Numbered from the stretch's first letter, positions 44,488 to 57,708 are shown. The stretch is DNA of 64,000 nucleotides from Catenaria anguillulae PL171 (GCA_002102555.1 MCFL01000048.1:1-64000); one strand, 5' to 3'. The notes: generated by a model from the sequence alone, not told the origin. Program-made: numbers and translations.

Positions 44488-45149
44488 GATGACAAGTGGG
44501 AACAAGGAGGAAGACGGAACGTGACGATAAAATGGATGGACTGAATCACAAGGTGAGTGAATGGTCAATGCAGTCAAGCAAGTGAGCGTCAATGGAGGGT
44601 AGTTGTCATAATTGCTCAAAGCTTGAAATGTTGTGTGGTCGTAGACGACCGACGAAGAGAGGTCAGGGCCGACCTCGTAAATCCGTCACTTCTGTCACTT
44701 CTGTTACGTTACGATCAATGCGATTGGTGTCAAAAAGCCGCACCGATTCTGCCATGGTGATCCAATTGGAAAAGCGTCCAGACCCCGAGTGGCCGCAAGT
44801 CAAGCACTGTTGTCCAGCGCTACTCGGCGTCATCCTCATGGGAAAGAGGAGAAGAATCGTGTATGTTGTACTTTGCAGCGAGGTCCTATCGTGCTGGTTC
44901 CTCATTCCTCCAGAGCAGAGTCAAGCCCGCGGCGCTCGCTTGATTTTCGTGTTGAAGATGTCGGCAGACGGTGACAGCCCAAAGCAGTCGGCAACCATGA
45001 ATGCCATCCCACATCGATGAAAAGCTTGGGCAATACATGAACATTGTGCCTTGACCTCAACCTTGACCTCGGCCAACAACGTGGCGGTACTGTCCCTGTC
45101 TCACCTCCGCACGGCCCACAACCTCCACATCCAACATTGGCGTTTGGCA
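44488..45149. other. intergenic between NAA40 and SGF11 loci
   Basis: A divergent upstream region of about 660 bp. Contains only short frames without recognisable products and no repeats. Confidence 0.4.
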
Positions 45150-46371
45150 ATGGATCCAAGTCAAGTGCAAAAGCTCGCCCGCGAATGGGCCGACGATATG
45201 ATTGAGGACCTCGTGCTGGGGCTGGTCATGGAAACACATAAGACAGCAAAGCTTTCCCTGCTTGTGTGCTCTCACTGCGGCACTCAGTAAGTTCCGTTAA
45301 CACGCTTTCAGTGCTGTTTTCATTTGCTTGATTTATTCACCCAATTGTTGATCCGTGTCTCTTTCTTCCAGATGTCGCCAATTCAGTACGCCACCTGAAA
45401 ATCCTGTCACCTGGCCGTGCATTGCTCATCGCATCCTGATCATCGTGCAGATACCCCGCTTTACACCGATATCTTCCGCAACGACGCCGATTCTGTCAAG
45501 TCCAATGATCGCGTGCGATGCCCGCAATGTAATAAACCGTACGGAGCAACTCACCTCGCTCGCCACTTGGAAAAGTGCATGCAGCTCAAGGGTGCTCGGC
45601 GCGCTGGGTACGCTTCTGTGCTGCTTGGATTCGGTTCGCGGGCAGGCATCGGTGTTTGGTTCGGCTCAACTTGGCACGTCGTTGAATAGGGTCAAGTCGT
45701 ATGCCGAAGAAGACAGTTCGCCCGAAAAGGACAAGAGCGCGGCCGCTACCGCCGATAACCCAAAGAAGCGCAAGAAACCCGTCAACAAAGTGGTGTGTGC
45801 GATTGTCATAACGTTCACATTCTGATTATCGAAAATGATGCTGACAGCTTGATCACAAGCAGAAATCCAACACAGCACCCGCCGGCCTCATTTCAGACAC
45901 CATTTCACTCGACTCGGTCGGCTCGGGCGTATCCACAGCAGTGGGCGACACGTCCGCCGGCGATGGTGGTGCTGATGGTCCTACAGCCAAGGCGAAAAAG
46001 CCACCCGTCAAACGCCGCAAGAAGAATGCAGATGGTGCTGAGGGAGCAAGCGACACGGCGGCGCCCGCGAAGGGCAAGAAGAGCAAGACAAAGGCAACCA
46101 AGGTAAGTGCGGCGACGGCCTCGACGTCTGCATCCGCATCTGGATCCACGACCGCTTCCGCTTCAGGTTCAGCGAGCGTGTCCACGTCCAACAGTCCGGC
46201 GACGCTCGAGGACGCATCGGGAGTGCCGTCAAGTGATGTCGCTGGAATCGAGTACGTTTCTCTTCTTGTGTGCGCGTACGTGGAAGATTGGATCGCTCAC
46301 ATTCGAGACTCCATGGTTTTAGTGAGGACACTTTCCTGGACGTGGAGCTGGAGGATCTGTCCGACTTTTAA
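45150..46371 (+). CDS. SGF11: SAGA-associated factor 11-like (ataxin-7-type zinc finger)
   Basis: Sgf11 is a subunit of the SAGA H2B-deubiquitinase module; its zinc finger contacts nucleosome and Ubp8. From the ATG at 45150, exon 1 gives the N-terminal helix (LAREWADDMIEDLVLGLVME), which in the family binds Sus1. The next part has the zinc finger RCPQCNKPYGATHLARHLEK followed by Cys, matching C-x2-C...H-x-x-x-C of Sgf11. A disordered Lys/Ala/Ser tail follows (PVKRRKKNADG, many ASAS repeats) and the last exon (from 46322) ends EDTFLDVELEDLSDF. Splice sites between 45290 and 45710 do not give one continuous frame, so an indel is likely there. The long disordered tail is unusual for a Sgf11 of about 100 residues in yeast. 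Confidence 0.65.
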
Positions 46372-46555
46372 ATCGCCCTCCTGTACTCTTGCCCATCTTT
46401 CTTCTCGGCCCAGACGCGCTATGCGCGAGTCGGGACCGGGATTTTGTATACTACCCTCCTTGGCCGTACCTTGGTTTTGGCTCCATGGACCCCAAATGAT
46501 CTTCTTCAACACGAGTGCATTATATTATCCTTAATTGTGCCACTACGGGCCCTCT

Positions 46556-47738
46556 CTACCCTTTTGAATCCAGAGCCTTTAACACATCCTCAATCTTTCC
46601 CGCCACCGACTCTGGCACAATCACCCCGACCACAACCGAGCACGCAAGCGCAAAAACAAATGCACCATGCAGCATCTGCAACCTGACGCGCTTTCGAATC
46701 AAGCGAATCCGTCGATGAATCACTTCGCTCGACCACTGTGCAGGTTTGTCTGCGGGCGACGACCCAATTAGTAGCACGCGGCGCATGGCCGTTTCGTACG
46801 CGACGCTCGCACACCACGCAAACGGAAACGTCGACACGATGCGCTGGACACGGGTCAGAACAAGAACAGAGTAGGCGAGGTATAGCCAGCAGGCAATTGC
46901 AACGAGAAACAGGCCAGAGAGCGTCAAAAAGTATACGGATTGGAAGTCGGTCACGTCACGCGCACAGTAGTACTGGTCAAAGTGCGGAAGCACCACGTGG
47001 CGGAGGTGCGAGCGAACAGCTGTCTTGGCGACAGTGAACAATTTTGGGTCGAGGTCGGCGAGCGACCAGGTCGAGAGTGTGTGCGGAAACGAGGCAAGCG
47101 GGGTTTCCAGCAGATGTTGGAGCAGAGCATCACGGGCGGCGTGCGCCGAAAGGTGACGAGCGTGTGACGGGGTGATGGTGAGAACGATGAAGTTTTCCGT
47201 GTTTGGCGCCGGGACACGGAGCAAGCTGATGAGTTTACGGTTGACAGAGGCTCTCCGTGATGCAATGGATTGGTGAGAAAGGACAACCTTGTCGCGGCAT
47301 TCGGTCCATTCTTTCCCGAGGGCGGTTGCCATGTCCTAAGAGCAAAAGGAGGACGAATGATAGACATGAGCTCTTTAAAGTTTGCCGAGTTCAATTGAAG
47401 AGCAAGAAGTTTCCCCACCGATGAGTCGACTGCCCCCTGCTCCTCGCGCGTCAGAAGGAACTCGTACACATGGCCAACGCGGCCGTGTGTAAAGGCCAAA
47501 TCAGTTGCGTCGCGTCCTCAGTCAATTTGTCGGCATGAATCCCACCGTCCCCGGGCTGCCTCTCTCCCTCAATGGTCTGGATGGCGACCTTGATCCCCGC
47601 ATACAGCTCATGGTAGTGTTTGATCCGGTCCAGAAACTCGAGGTCACATTGGACACCCTCATCTGCAAACTGGCTCTGTTTGGCAAACTGTGTAAACTCG
47701 GGTGAGTGAAGGATTGCGTCGAGATCTGCGGGATTCAT
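46556..47738 (-). CDS. RGS-like domain protein with C-terminal transmembrane helices
   Basis: From the ATG at 47738, LDAILHSPEFTQFAKQ and a following Asp/Phe-rich helix match the start of an RGS fold. After one or two introns (the last ending just before 47333), DLDPKLFTVAKTAVRSHL and VVLPHFDQYY match its end, where family members have a D-x-x-L-F-x-x-A pattern. Two or three hydrophobic helices follow: YFLTLSGLFLVAIACWLYLA, a re-entrant FPFAWCASVAY, and MLHGAFVFALACSVVVGVI. Fungal RGS proteins of the Rax1 or RgsC type share this order. The role would be to switch off G-alpha or mark membrane sites; this is family inference. The gene is convergent with SGF11. Confidence 0.5.
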
Positions 47739-48011
47739 ATTGAGTTTGGATTCCTTTAGTGTTGGCCACAATGAAACCAAGTAGTTGCTCTTGGTTTGTA
47801 TCAGAGTCATGACGCGTTGTTCGCACCGTTTCGAGGGGATTTACTCGGTAGGAGTTTTTGGAGGCGTCACATTCAAATTGTGCATGAACATAGAGCATGG
47901 GTTGAAAGAATAGGGCAGCAGACATGACACAATAACACATCTGCAAAAATGAGAATAAATGGACATATGAAGGTACGGGTATAACGCAAACAGATAGCAA
48001 AGAGCGGCTGG

Positions 48012-51000
48012 CTAAGCGTGGTATACGGCTTTCTTTGACCAGTCGAGCAGACGTTGATTGATGAGGCATTGGACAATGAATTCAGGTCGAATGGTTGGGA
48101 CTGGGGATGATTTGACCTTGCTTTTGGTGGCGACGAGAGAGTAATCGGCGTTACGACGGTTCGTGACGATCGATCCTCCAGCACTATTGTGCACGAAAGA
48201 ACGCAGAGTGAGCAAAGGATGATGTATGAAGGAAAGGAAAGCAACGTACGCCACGATAACCGGTTTCCATGAGTCGTGCTGTTGCCCGAGATGAAACGCA
48301 AGGCCGCGAAAAATGGCACGAACAGACATGGACGGCGCTTGTGCACGCAATTCGTGTGAAAAGCCGTTGGATAAGAGGTAGTATGCCGGCGGAAGCAGCT
48401 TGTCCTCGCCAACGCAATCAATGATCCAAGCGCACGACACGCGCGGAATGCCAAGGGCAAGTGCCATGAGATACTTTTCGGATCGTCGCGGCAAGGTCGA
48501 GATGCAAAAGACTTTGGCAGAGTGCATGTCGGTAATTGGAGCAACCGTATCGAGCTTGTCAATGATGGCGCCACCGTTCGAAACAATGAGTGACTTGATG
48601 TTGTCCGTCGAAAAGCTCGGGTCAGCGTCAGCTGTGCGCAGGCAAAGCAAATGTCAGGAATCTCGGCCACAGTGCGATGGACGGAGGACAGAGAACCTAC
48701 CAGGAGAAACGGGTGGAAGCTCATCATCCTTGGGCAGTTCTCGATCGACATCGGTTGGATGAATCAATGTCAGTGCAAATTTGAGGCCACTAAACAACTT
48801 GCGCCCCTTGACCGCTGGTACGTGTGTTGGCGAAAGCGTTGAGTACTTGGCGACGAGGGGTCCCACGCCTTGCGGCAACAAGGAGGACCGAGGCGGCGTT
48901 TGCGGTAACTCGATTGTATCTGCCCGATCCATTCTGGGCGGCATGGGAGCAGCGCGAGTCGTTAACGACGTAGCCGGCGGCAATGGCGGTGGGGGCGGAT
49001 GCAAAATGGGCGTATCAGGCTCGCTGCGCAGTGGCGACGTATGCATGGGCGTCTCGAAATAATCACTTGCCGATGGCTCAGGCCCATCGACGACGGGATC
49101 GGGCGTGACTGGTGGTGCCGAGGCTGCTGTTGGCCGATGCGAATCCATTTCAGCCATCATCTCACGTGTCAGGACACGAAATCCAAAGGAACAGGGATCT
49201 CGGAGGAATCGCCACCACCAACATGAACGACTGAGTACGAATCGAATTCGTCGGCCGCGGCCGATTCCGTGACTTTGACGCGGCGGCCCATGTACATGAA
49301 GTGATGGCCAGGCGGGAGCGGAACGTAAGGGCGAAGGTGAGAGTGCGGGACAAAGAAGGCCGGGACGAGTTGGTCGGGACCAACCGGATGCGATACATGA
49401 CGTCTGTTGCCGCAGAAGCTGCAGCGGTTGCAGGGTGCCTTGGAACGCGGCGGACTTCGCCAATGCGATACACGTGAGCCCCGGAGTCAGAATTGGTTGG
49501 AGCAAGCACCCACACAAGCGACGTAACTTTATACAAATCGGGTATCGGCGGTGGAGAGGTTGAATCGGCGACAATACCATTGGCTCGCCCGCCGCGTTTC
49601 TGACGGCGCGAAGCGGTCATGGACCGAGTCACGTGAGACGCTGACGGGCGGCGGAAATCGTCCGTCGGGGTGAAGGCAACTGGGCCGCGGCTCCTCGCTT
49701 CTTTGAACCGCCACCTTTCCCAACCCTGCCGGCAGCTTTGCTTGCGGGAACCGAAGGCTGATCCACATCCATGTGATCATCTTCGGGCTCCTCGTCGTCC
49801 TCGTCCTCTCGATGCAGCATTTGCACACCAATGCGCTCTTGTACGACAATCACCGACTGTGTCTCATATGACGGATCCTTGGACACATCCTCCTCGCCTT
49901 CGCTCGACGACGATGACACCCCACGGATCACATCCGGTCTCGATTTCCGGCCAGGCAGCAATCTTGTGGGCAAAGCCTTTGCTTCGATCGGCTGCGCCTT
50001 GCCCCTCCCCAGAGCCTTGGAGCCTTTTCCCCTGCCCTTGCAGAAAACATTGGCGGCGCCGAGGCAGTCGCCTTGATCCCACGCCCTACCCAACGGGCGG
50101 TGCCGGGTCGTGGCGGAACAAGAATCTCGATTTGACGCGGCACCATGCCCTCCGACTCTGTCCTGGCCCTCTTCCTCGCCGTCGCCGATACCTCGTCCCC
50201 GCTCCCTCGGTCGACGAATTGGACCCCTTGGACCCACCCGCGGCGCCGCGTTTCCGCTTGTTGGCCATCGGCGGTGTCATCGGATGCACACGTTTTCCAT
50301 GTGCCCGAGACGCTGGCTGAGGCATCGCGCCAATCAGTTCGTCCTCGGTGTCGCTGTCGCCATGCGCGTCCTGGTCTTCCGACTCTTCGTGCACAACGCG
50401 CTTGGATCTGGCACGTGCCGGCGTGCGTGGACGGAAAAGCGCGAGGGGTGCGGAGACTGGACCGACGAGCCACCCGAGAAGGCAAACGGATCGCGCTCGG
50501 GTGCTTGTGGCGCTGGATCGTCTTGATCCATGTCGCTCCCCTCGTCATCCGCCACATCTGCTGGCCCATAGCGCCGGTGCCTGGCTGACCTTGTCCTCGA
50601 TTGGCTCGTGCTTGCCGCCGGTGCGGGCGGCGTGGGCGCTTGCGTCATGTCCAGATCGGACAATGGCGATTCTGGCCTACGCACATCCAACATTTCGACA
50701 TCCCGGGACTCCGGCGCTGGAAGACGCAGCGGCGCGAGATTTTCGCGTCCCCCAACAGCCGATACCGCCGGTGACGGCATTGTTGTCTGCGGTGATACCA
50801 CCTCAGTGATTGGTGAAAGCTGGATCCCGTGCCCCGCCGCTAGCTGCATGATCCTTTGCCTCGCCCGTGTTGCCACTCCGCCGCTGCCGCAGAAGTTGGA
50901 GGTACAGCCACGATCTTGACGCCGTTTTGTTCAAGCACCGACTGTGCCCTCTGATGCGTTCGAAGAGCGACGAGGGCGGCGGCGGAAGCGGTGCATGTGC

Positions 51001-54000
51001 TCCTCGCGCCGACTCTGTTACCGGCATACCCAACAGACCAAGCACGCCATCATTCTCCGAGTCCGTCGACCCTTGGTCCTCCTGACTCACGCGCACCAGT
51101 GGGTCCTTTGTGCGCAGTGCCGCTTGTCGTGTGCGCCGCCCGACGGGCTGTTGCTCGATTGCGGGATCGGCGGCCAATATTTGCCCTGGCGATTCCTCGT
51201 TGCCAGCGAGTTCGAGCGAGAGCATGGTTTCTGGCGAGTCGAGGAGGACACCCTCGGGGCTTGTGAGTCGGAGTTGCGCGTAACAGGTTGCGACGTGTTG
51301 GCGGGCGGTTTCGTAAGTGGCGGTTGCGTGAGTGGCGGTTGGCCGAGCATGGATGCGAGCGAAAGGTCAGAGAGGTCCGTGGACAGGTCGTGCGGGTGAG
51401 GTGGGGCAGGGGCGGGTTGTGGGCGTCGTGGACGTGATTGCTGTAGATGCTGGATGGGTTGGGCTGCGGGAAGCCGTTGTGGCAGGTGTGGTGGAGCCGG
51501 ATGATGAAGAAAGCCGAGCGCCGACGAGACGGTGGTCGACAGCGATGTGGATCGATGAGACATGGGCTGAGATTGTTCAAGGTCAATGCTCTCATTTCCA
51601 ATGGAATTGGAAAGATCTAATACTCACACACATGTGGGATCAGTGCACGATGTATTGCTCAAGATAAAGCCAAGCCGTACCCAATGTGGTCAATGACGAA
51701 TCCGCAACAACCAAACTGGCCCGCCTTGACGATTCGCTCGATATGGACTCGCGATTGACCCTTTCACGGGCGACATGCCGCCAACGCATTCAAGGTGCCG
51801 GTCACCTCCAATTCTTTGCCATCGAGGTACGATGAATCCGCAGGTGCTGCCTCGCCCATTTCCACGTCTGGCTTTGCGTTTTGCCGAGGACCAGGATCGA
51901 AAGCCGTTCCGGATGACAACTGCGACCTTGTGGCGACTGCGTCATGGACAACACCGTGACGAGCTCAACCACCTTCTTCTTGGGCTTGACCGGCACCGAG
52001 GCAGTGGCGGCCGCTTGTGCCTGAAATCCACTTGGCCCAGGGCCAATCAAATCCAGATCCCTTTCTCTGACAGTTACGGCATTTGGAAGCTGCGACGGCT
52101 TTGGAAACTCTCGGCCTGCGGCTCTTGCTGCCACTACACCGAACTGGTCCGCCGGCGTGTATCCGGGGAACGCAATCGACGACTGGTTTGTGTCATTGAA
52201 GTACGTGTGCGCGTGCGATGTGATCGAGTCATCGGGATCATGTGTGTCACTTGGGTCGGTACGTTGCGGGCGTCGGTACACGGCGAGGTCGATGGTGTCG
52301 TCCTCATGCACATTAGCAGGATGTGAGTCGGTCGCGGGTGGAGCCGAGCCATCCGAAAGAGTCGCGGTGGATGTGGTGCCGGCCGAGCAGTTGAGCATGG
52401 GCGAAGGGACACGCGCGGCGGCTGTTAATGCCCGTTGATCGTGAATAAACGACGGCGTGGCAGGCACAACCTTGTCTGGCGTATCCACCACGATTTGCCT
52501 TTGATTCTGCCTGCCAGTCTGCTGGCCATGACGAGGTCGTCCCCGTTCTGCCATGGCGGGCGGCGCGGGGTGTGGTGGCGTCATGATGATCGGATCCTCC
52601 TCCTCTTCCTCCGCAGCGTCTAACGACAGCTTGCGCACCCGAGCCATGACATGCTCTGCATCCGATCCTGCCGGCCCATGGCAGGGCCGCACATGTTCTG
52701 CTGATCAGCATCGCCTTTGCTCTTTGCGGACGGGGCGGTGGCCAGTGCCGCTGTTGCTGCGGTTGAACGCGTGCGGTTGGAAGTGGCTGTGTTGCCGCGT
52801 CGTGCATCTCGAGGTTCGGCAATGGTTGTGTCTCATCCAAGTCTTGCTCGAGTCGCATGTCAGCCGATACCTTCTCCGCACCTCTCCGCCGATCGGTTGC
52901 CGGCGTTGCACTGGCTCCACCGCGTGGCATTGGAGCCCGCGGCGGCTGTGCCACCCTACTCTAGCTCCGGCAGAGGCCGGACCCACGCCGAAATTCATCT
53001 GCAGAAACTTTTGCGCAGCTTGGTCAAGCCGTTGAACAGGCTTTGGCAAGGCTTGCGGCGGGGCGGCTGTGCCGCCGTCGCTTGATCCTGCTGCGACGGG
53101 GTTTGTGTCGACGGCAGCACTTGAGTGGGTGCTTCATGCATGTCGAGCTGTGAGGCAGACGCGAAGATGATGTCCCCAGTCAGGTCAGTGATGACTTGTC
53201 TGCCGTTACCGAGCGGGTGGTGGGTGGTGGCGTGAGGGGCAGGCAGGCGCGAGGCAACCCTGGGTGGTGGCAAATGAGGCATTTCGAGCGTGTCTGCAAG
53301 GTCGGAATGGAGGGCAGCGGGCAGTTTGGGAGTCGGTGAGAGCGGTTGGGTTGAGAGGTCAAAGACGTTGGCGTTGGAGAGAATGGGTTGTGTGAGTTGG
53401 TCATGAATGTCTGAGTGCGGAGCGGCTGGTGGTGGTGGATGTCCGGGCCGAAATGAGCCAAATTGTTGTGCGGTGGTAGAGGCTGGCATAATCAACAATG
53501 CAGAAAAGAGTGAGACAGAGACTCTCACGAGAACACAAGTCAATGAACGCACCACGGCAGGCAACTCTTGTGTATCGTCCAAATGTCGCTGATAGCCGCT
53601 TCGGCTGCTTGGTTCGGACGAGCTAGAAGACTGGCTTGAGTCGTGCAAGAGCTGTGGCCGAACAGCACCAATAGGAACCGCTTGGCCTGCCGGTGGCAGC
53701 GGCCCACCCCGTCGTGGCGTCGGTCCCAGAGCTGCAGTTGGAGGTGGTATATGCTGTGTTGGGTCGCCGAGAAGGAACGTTGGGTCCTGAGTCGTGGTTG
53801 GGCTTGCTCCAGTGTGAGAGGCGGCACAAGGGCGGCGGGCGGGCGGAATGCCATGGGATTGTTCTGGAGCGGAATTGTATCGGGAAGAGATGGAGGAAAT
53901 GGTTGGGAGACATCCATTGGCGGGGAGCTCGGTGGCATGCTGGCAGAATTCGCCGGAGCAGTCCCGGGTACAGGCACAGAAGAATGTACAGAGGGGAGCG

Positions 54001-54451
54001 GCGGTATAAGAAAGGTACTGTGGGGCGAAAGGTCGTGGATAATGGGCCCGTCACCAAGTCTTGTGTTTGTAGATGCGCTCGCGCTGTTGGCGCGGGTACC
54101 CGTACCAGACAGGGTAGCTGAGCAGGTCAAGTCGGCATTGTCGCCATCCTGGTTCCCAAGACCGTCTACGGAAGCACCAGTACCAACACCGCCTGATGCA
54201 TCCCTCTGTGTCGGTGGGGGTACATGCGCCCCAATGAGATGGAGAAAGTGGGGCGATTTGCAGACGGCGGCCGCAGCCACGAGAACATGTGTGTTGCCCG
54301 CAAGCAGGGAATCTGCCGAGTCCTGTGTGCTACCGGGGACGGCGGTTATTTGTGAGTGCGAGTGCGACGGCAGCTCGTGACAGTCAGGTAGCGCAGCCTC
54401 AGCTTGAGCTTGGGAAGGCGGCGGGCGCCCAAACACCCAGTGCGGTTCCAT
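48012..54451 (-). CDS. Rad9/Crb2/53BP1-like DNA-damage checkpoint adaptor
   Basis: A large locus read in several frames joined by introns and probable indels. The C-terminus has a tandem BRCT region: RKLFSGLKFALTLIHPTDVD, then SLIVSNGGAIIDKLDT, KVFCISTLPRRSEKYLMAL, VSCAWIIDCVGEDKLLPP and, after an intron, PTIRPEFIVQCLINQRLLDW. Before it lies a Tudor-like part (LYKVTSLVWVLAPTNSDSG, VYRIGEVRRVP). The N-terminal 4 kb is disordered and acidic with repeated Thr-Gln motifs: DDTQELP, QLTQPIL, DLSTQPLSP, PTQVLPS, DETQPLP and DAATQPLP. This TQ-cluster, Tudor, BRCT order is that of Rad9/Crb2/53BP1, phosphorylated by ATM/ATR kinases. The start at 54451 (MEPHWVF) and most internal joins are provisional. 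Confidence 0.68.
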
Positions 54452-55759
54452 GAAGAGTGAGAGCAAGGCGGTGAAATCCAAATGGGCCTGCGCTGCAGTG
54501 AAGAATATTGCAGTGAGTGAGTGAGTCACTGCCGTTGTTTCATTGTTGGAAATGCATGCTGAAGTAACAATTCAATTCACCCACGTCTCTGATCATTTCC
54601 ATTTCGCTGGAAGCATCTCTGAGCAAGATGCGAAGCGCGACCGTCGATCATATGAGATGTTTATAATCAGTGACTCGCTTCGTGAGATGGCACGCGGTTC
54701 TCTTTCACCCATACACAGTATGAGACGAGCGCTAAGGTCACGAGTGGAGGGGGCCGCGCGAACGAAAAGCTCGGACGCCATCCATCACTTGTTCCACTCA
54801 AGGGCGTAAGTGAGTTTGACATGCAAGCAAGCGTGAGACAGTTGGTCTCTCATTTCGCACAGAGATGCTTGCTCTCCAGTTAACCGCTGAAGTTTCGGTT
54901 GTTCGACTGGGTTTACTTGGCACTCGCTCGCTCGTGGTATTCCCGTCCATGATCCAAAACCTCGAGGCCGCCCTGATGTGTCATGCGCGGCCGGCGGCCC
55001 GCGGTCCGCCCGTGCGGACGACCAGGTACCGACCAGGTGGCCTCTGGTACATCCATGGCGCAACTGGAAGCTATGGAGTGTCCTTGTCATGATGAGACAA
55101 ACCCATTGACCGGATCATCAACTGATTCTATCCATCTTCATGCAGATGCTGACATCAACAGATCCGAGGTTGCCGAACGCCATTGCACCACTTTTTGGCC
55201 GCATGAGCCTGTGTTCGCAGCAATTCGTGAGGCTGCCGTGTGTTCGCAGACAAGGGCACTGATGCGCTTCGAGCCGTGTTCTCCCAGCCCATGGTCGTGT
55301 CGCACTTTCATTGACAGACAGCCGACACATAGAGGACTGCAATTTTGCATGCTGCCTGGCCGTAAGGTCAAATGTTCCGCCACTACAAAAACTCACCCGC
55401 ACTCGACGTCTTGCCACGGGTGATCGGGTGCTTGCATCAACCCACCAAAGATGGTGCGTCATATGGCACAACGACGTTAATGAGTCGCCCACCATCGCTC
55501 TTGTCTCACATCGCCGGAAAATCCTCGCCTCTGATGGTGAACCGTCATTTGCACATATGACCTGTCGCAAAAAGTCACAATCAAACGTGAACGTGGCCGA
55601 CCGATGTCGAAATCACCACTCGAGAGAATGCCGAGGACCCGAACGGGACCCCCCATGTTCGAGGTGGTCAAGATAATGCCATGAGACGCATGAGACAGCC
55701 ACCATTCATTCGCGCTCCGTGCATACAGAGTTGCCAATGTTCCCGGTGACAGGCCACCC
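54452..55759. other. gene-free stretch between checkpoint adaptor and subtilase
   Basis: 1.3 kb, divergent promoter region. A short GC-rich patch lies near 54980-55020. No gene, repeat or RNA was recognised. Confidence 0.4.
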
Positions 55760-55766
55760 TATAAAT
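55760..55766 (+). promoter_or_regulatory. candidate TATA box of the subtilase gene
   Basis: TATAAAT at 205-211 bp upstream of the ATG, followed by a C/T-rich leader. It is the only TATA-like match close to this gene. Confidence 0.4.
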
Positions 55767-55970
55767 TGCTCAGCGCACCCCCACTCACATCCTCACTCAA
55801 TCCGATCGTTCTTCACCAAGCCCATCCTCAACTCCGTCCAATATCCTCGACTGTGCCGGTTCACTTTCGACTCTCGCTTACCTTCCCTGATACACGTGCT
55901 AGACACCCCTCGATCATCTCTTATACACACTCCCATACACGCACCCACCCCTTACCGATCTTGCGCCATC

Positions 55971-57463
55971 ATGAAGTCCACCATCATTGTCCCTCTCCTC
56001 GCTCTCTTGGCCCTCGCCACCACCTCGGCGCAAGCCGCCCCCGGCCGCTCGGGCCAAATGATTGTCGAGCTCAACGACGACACCGACTGGGAAACGGCCA
56101 TTGGCGAGCTCGAAAAGATCCTGTCGTCGGCAGGCATGCAAGACGTGCGCTCGCGTGTGTCTCGCGTCGGCGTCGGCTCTGGCTTCCGCGCCCTGACCAT
56201 TTCCGATGCAGGCAAGGACCTGCGCGCCAAGATCCAAGCGGCCGCGCCGATTCGCCGCGTGGAGCCTGAGCTTGAATGGAAGTTGTTCGACACCCAGCAG
56301 AGCGCCCCGCCTGGCCTCGACAGGTTGGACTCGCGCCGTGGTCTCGACGGATCCTACACTTTCCCCGCCAACGCTGGTTCGGGCGTCGATGTGTACGTGA
56401 TCGATTCGGGCTGCGATACGAGGCACCCCGACATTGCCGGCCGCGCTACGTTCCTCACCGACTTTTCGGGCGAAAACTCGGCACGTGACTCGAACGGCCA
56501 TGGCTCCCACGTCACGGGCACCATCTTGGGCCGCAGATTTGGTGTGGCCAAGAATGCGCAGGCGTTCTGCATCAAGGTTTTCGACGCTTCGGGTCGCGGT
56601 AGTTCCGTCACGACTCTGCGCGCTCTGGAACTTGTCTCGCGCCAGGTTGCGTCTCGCCCGGGCCGCAAATCGGTTGTCAACATGAGTTTGGGAGGCCCGA
56701 AAAGTTTCGGTGGCGATACGTCAACGGCGCGGGCTATTCGCTCCTTGACCCAGCAAGGCGTTGCGGTTGTTGTTGCTGGTATGGAAATGCGTCCAAACCA
56801 CTGTTCTCACTTCCGAGACTGACTCTTGGCTCGATTCTCTCCGTCACACAGCTGGCAACGAATCCCAAGACGCCTGCAACGTGTCGCCCGCCTTTATTCC
56901 CGAGGCAATCACGGTTGGTGCCAGTACGTGACACGATTATTCCCACGCTTCGATAGACCATAACGTCTCACAACTCGCAAACGTTTTTGCAGTCGACCCG
57001 CGCAACGACGCCATCGCTTCCTTCTCCAACTTTGGCTCATGCGTTGATTTGTTTGGTACGCTCCCGTTCATTTTGGTTTATCAATGCCAAAGTTTCACAC
57101 GCTGACAATCAATCATTTCTCCCTCCAGCTCCTGGTGTCAACATCGAGTCCATTAGGGCCAACTCTCAGGGCTCGACTGTCCTGAGTGGTATGTACATAT
57201 CCCAAACGTCACCCGTGCAGAACAACATTCCTAACTCTTTGCAATTTGCGTCCAAATCCTAAGGTACCTCCATGGCCTCTCCTCACGTTGCCGGTGCCGT
57301 TGCTGTGCTGCTCTCGCAAGGCCAAACCCCCCAGCAGGCGCGCACGACGCTCATCAACAATGCTACTCCCAATGTTGTCCGCGGCAACATCCGCGGGTCG
57401 CCCAACCGTCTCTTGTTCCTTGGCGCCTCGGCGCAGCAGCAGCAGCGCTCGCAGAGGTTCTGA
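55971..57463 (+). CDS. secreted subtilisin-like serine protease (proteinase K type, S8A)
   Basis: Five exons, 55971-56778, 56852-56923, 56993-57055, 57129-57188 and 57264-57463, all GT-AG and all phase 1, give 400 residues. There is a signal peptide (LLALLALATTSAQAA), an inhibitor-I9-like propeptide (MIVELNDDTDWETAIGELEK) and the catalytic domain. The triad is complete: Asp in VDVYVIDSGCDTRHPDI, His in SNGHGSHVTGTILG, Ser in SGTSMASPHVAGAVAVL. The oxyanion Asn is in VVVAAGNESQDACN. Extracellular proteases of this type are used by fungi for protein digestion and, in parasites of animals, for cuticle attack. No C-terminal extension is present. The phase-1 pattern and lack of frameshifts make this the best-resolved gene in the window. 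Confidence 0.93.
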
Positions 57464-57706
57464 ATGTCAACTGGAAATCCACTTTCATTCCAAGGGATCA
57501 CTGGTTGACTCTGGATGATAAGTGCGTCGGATTGTATTGATTTCCCATCAGCTTTCTTGTTGCACTTCAACTTGCCTAGTGTCATGCACAAATACACTTG
57601 AGACTGTTTCTGGTCGGATTTGGAGCTTTTCTGATCAAGTGAGACAGCACGCATTTCTGACGGGCGGGTGATCGAGCAAGCTTGCGGCGAAACAATAGCT
57701 TGTCAT
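57464..57706. other. short spacer between subtilase and inverted-repeat element
   Basis: 3' flank of the subtilase gene. Nothing else seen. Confidence 0.4.
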
Positions 57707-57708
57707 TA

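Noticed and set aside
44592-45020. 142-codon plus-strand frame between NAA40 and SGF11
   Set aside because: No motif, no splice structure and no composition bias; it lies in what should be a divergent promoter.
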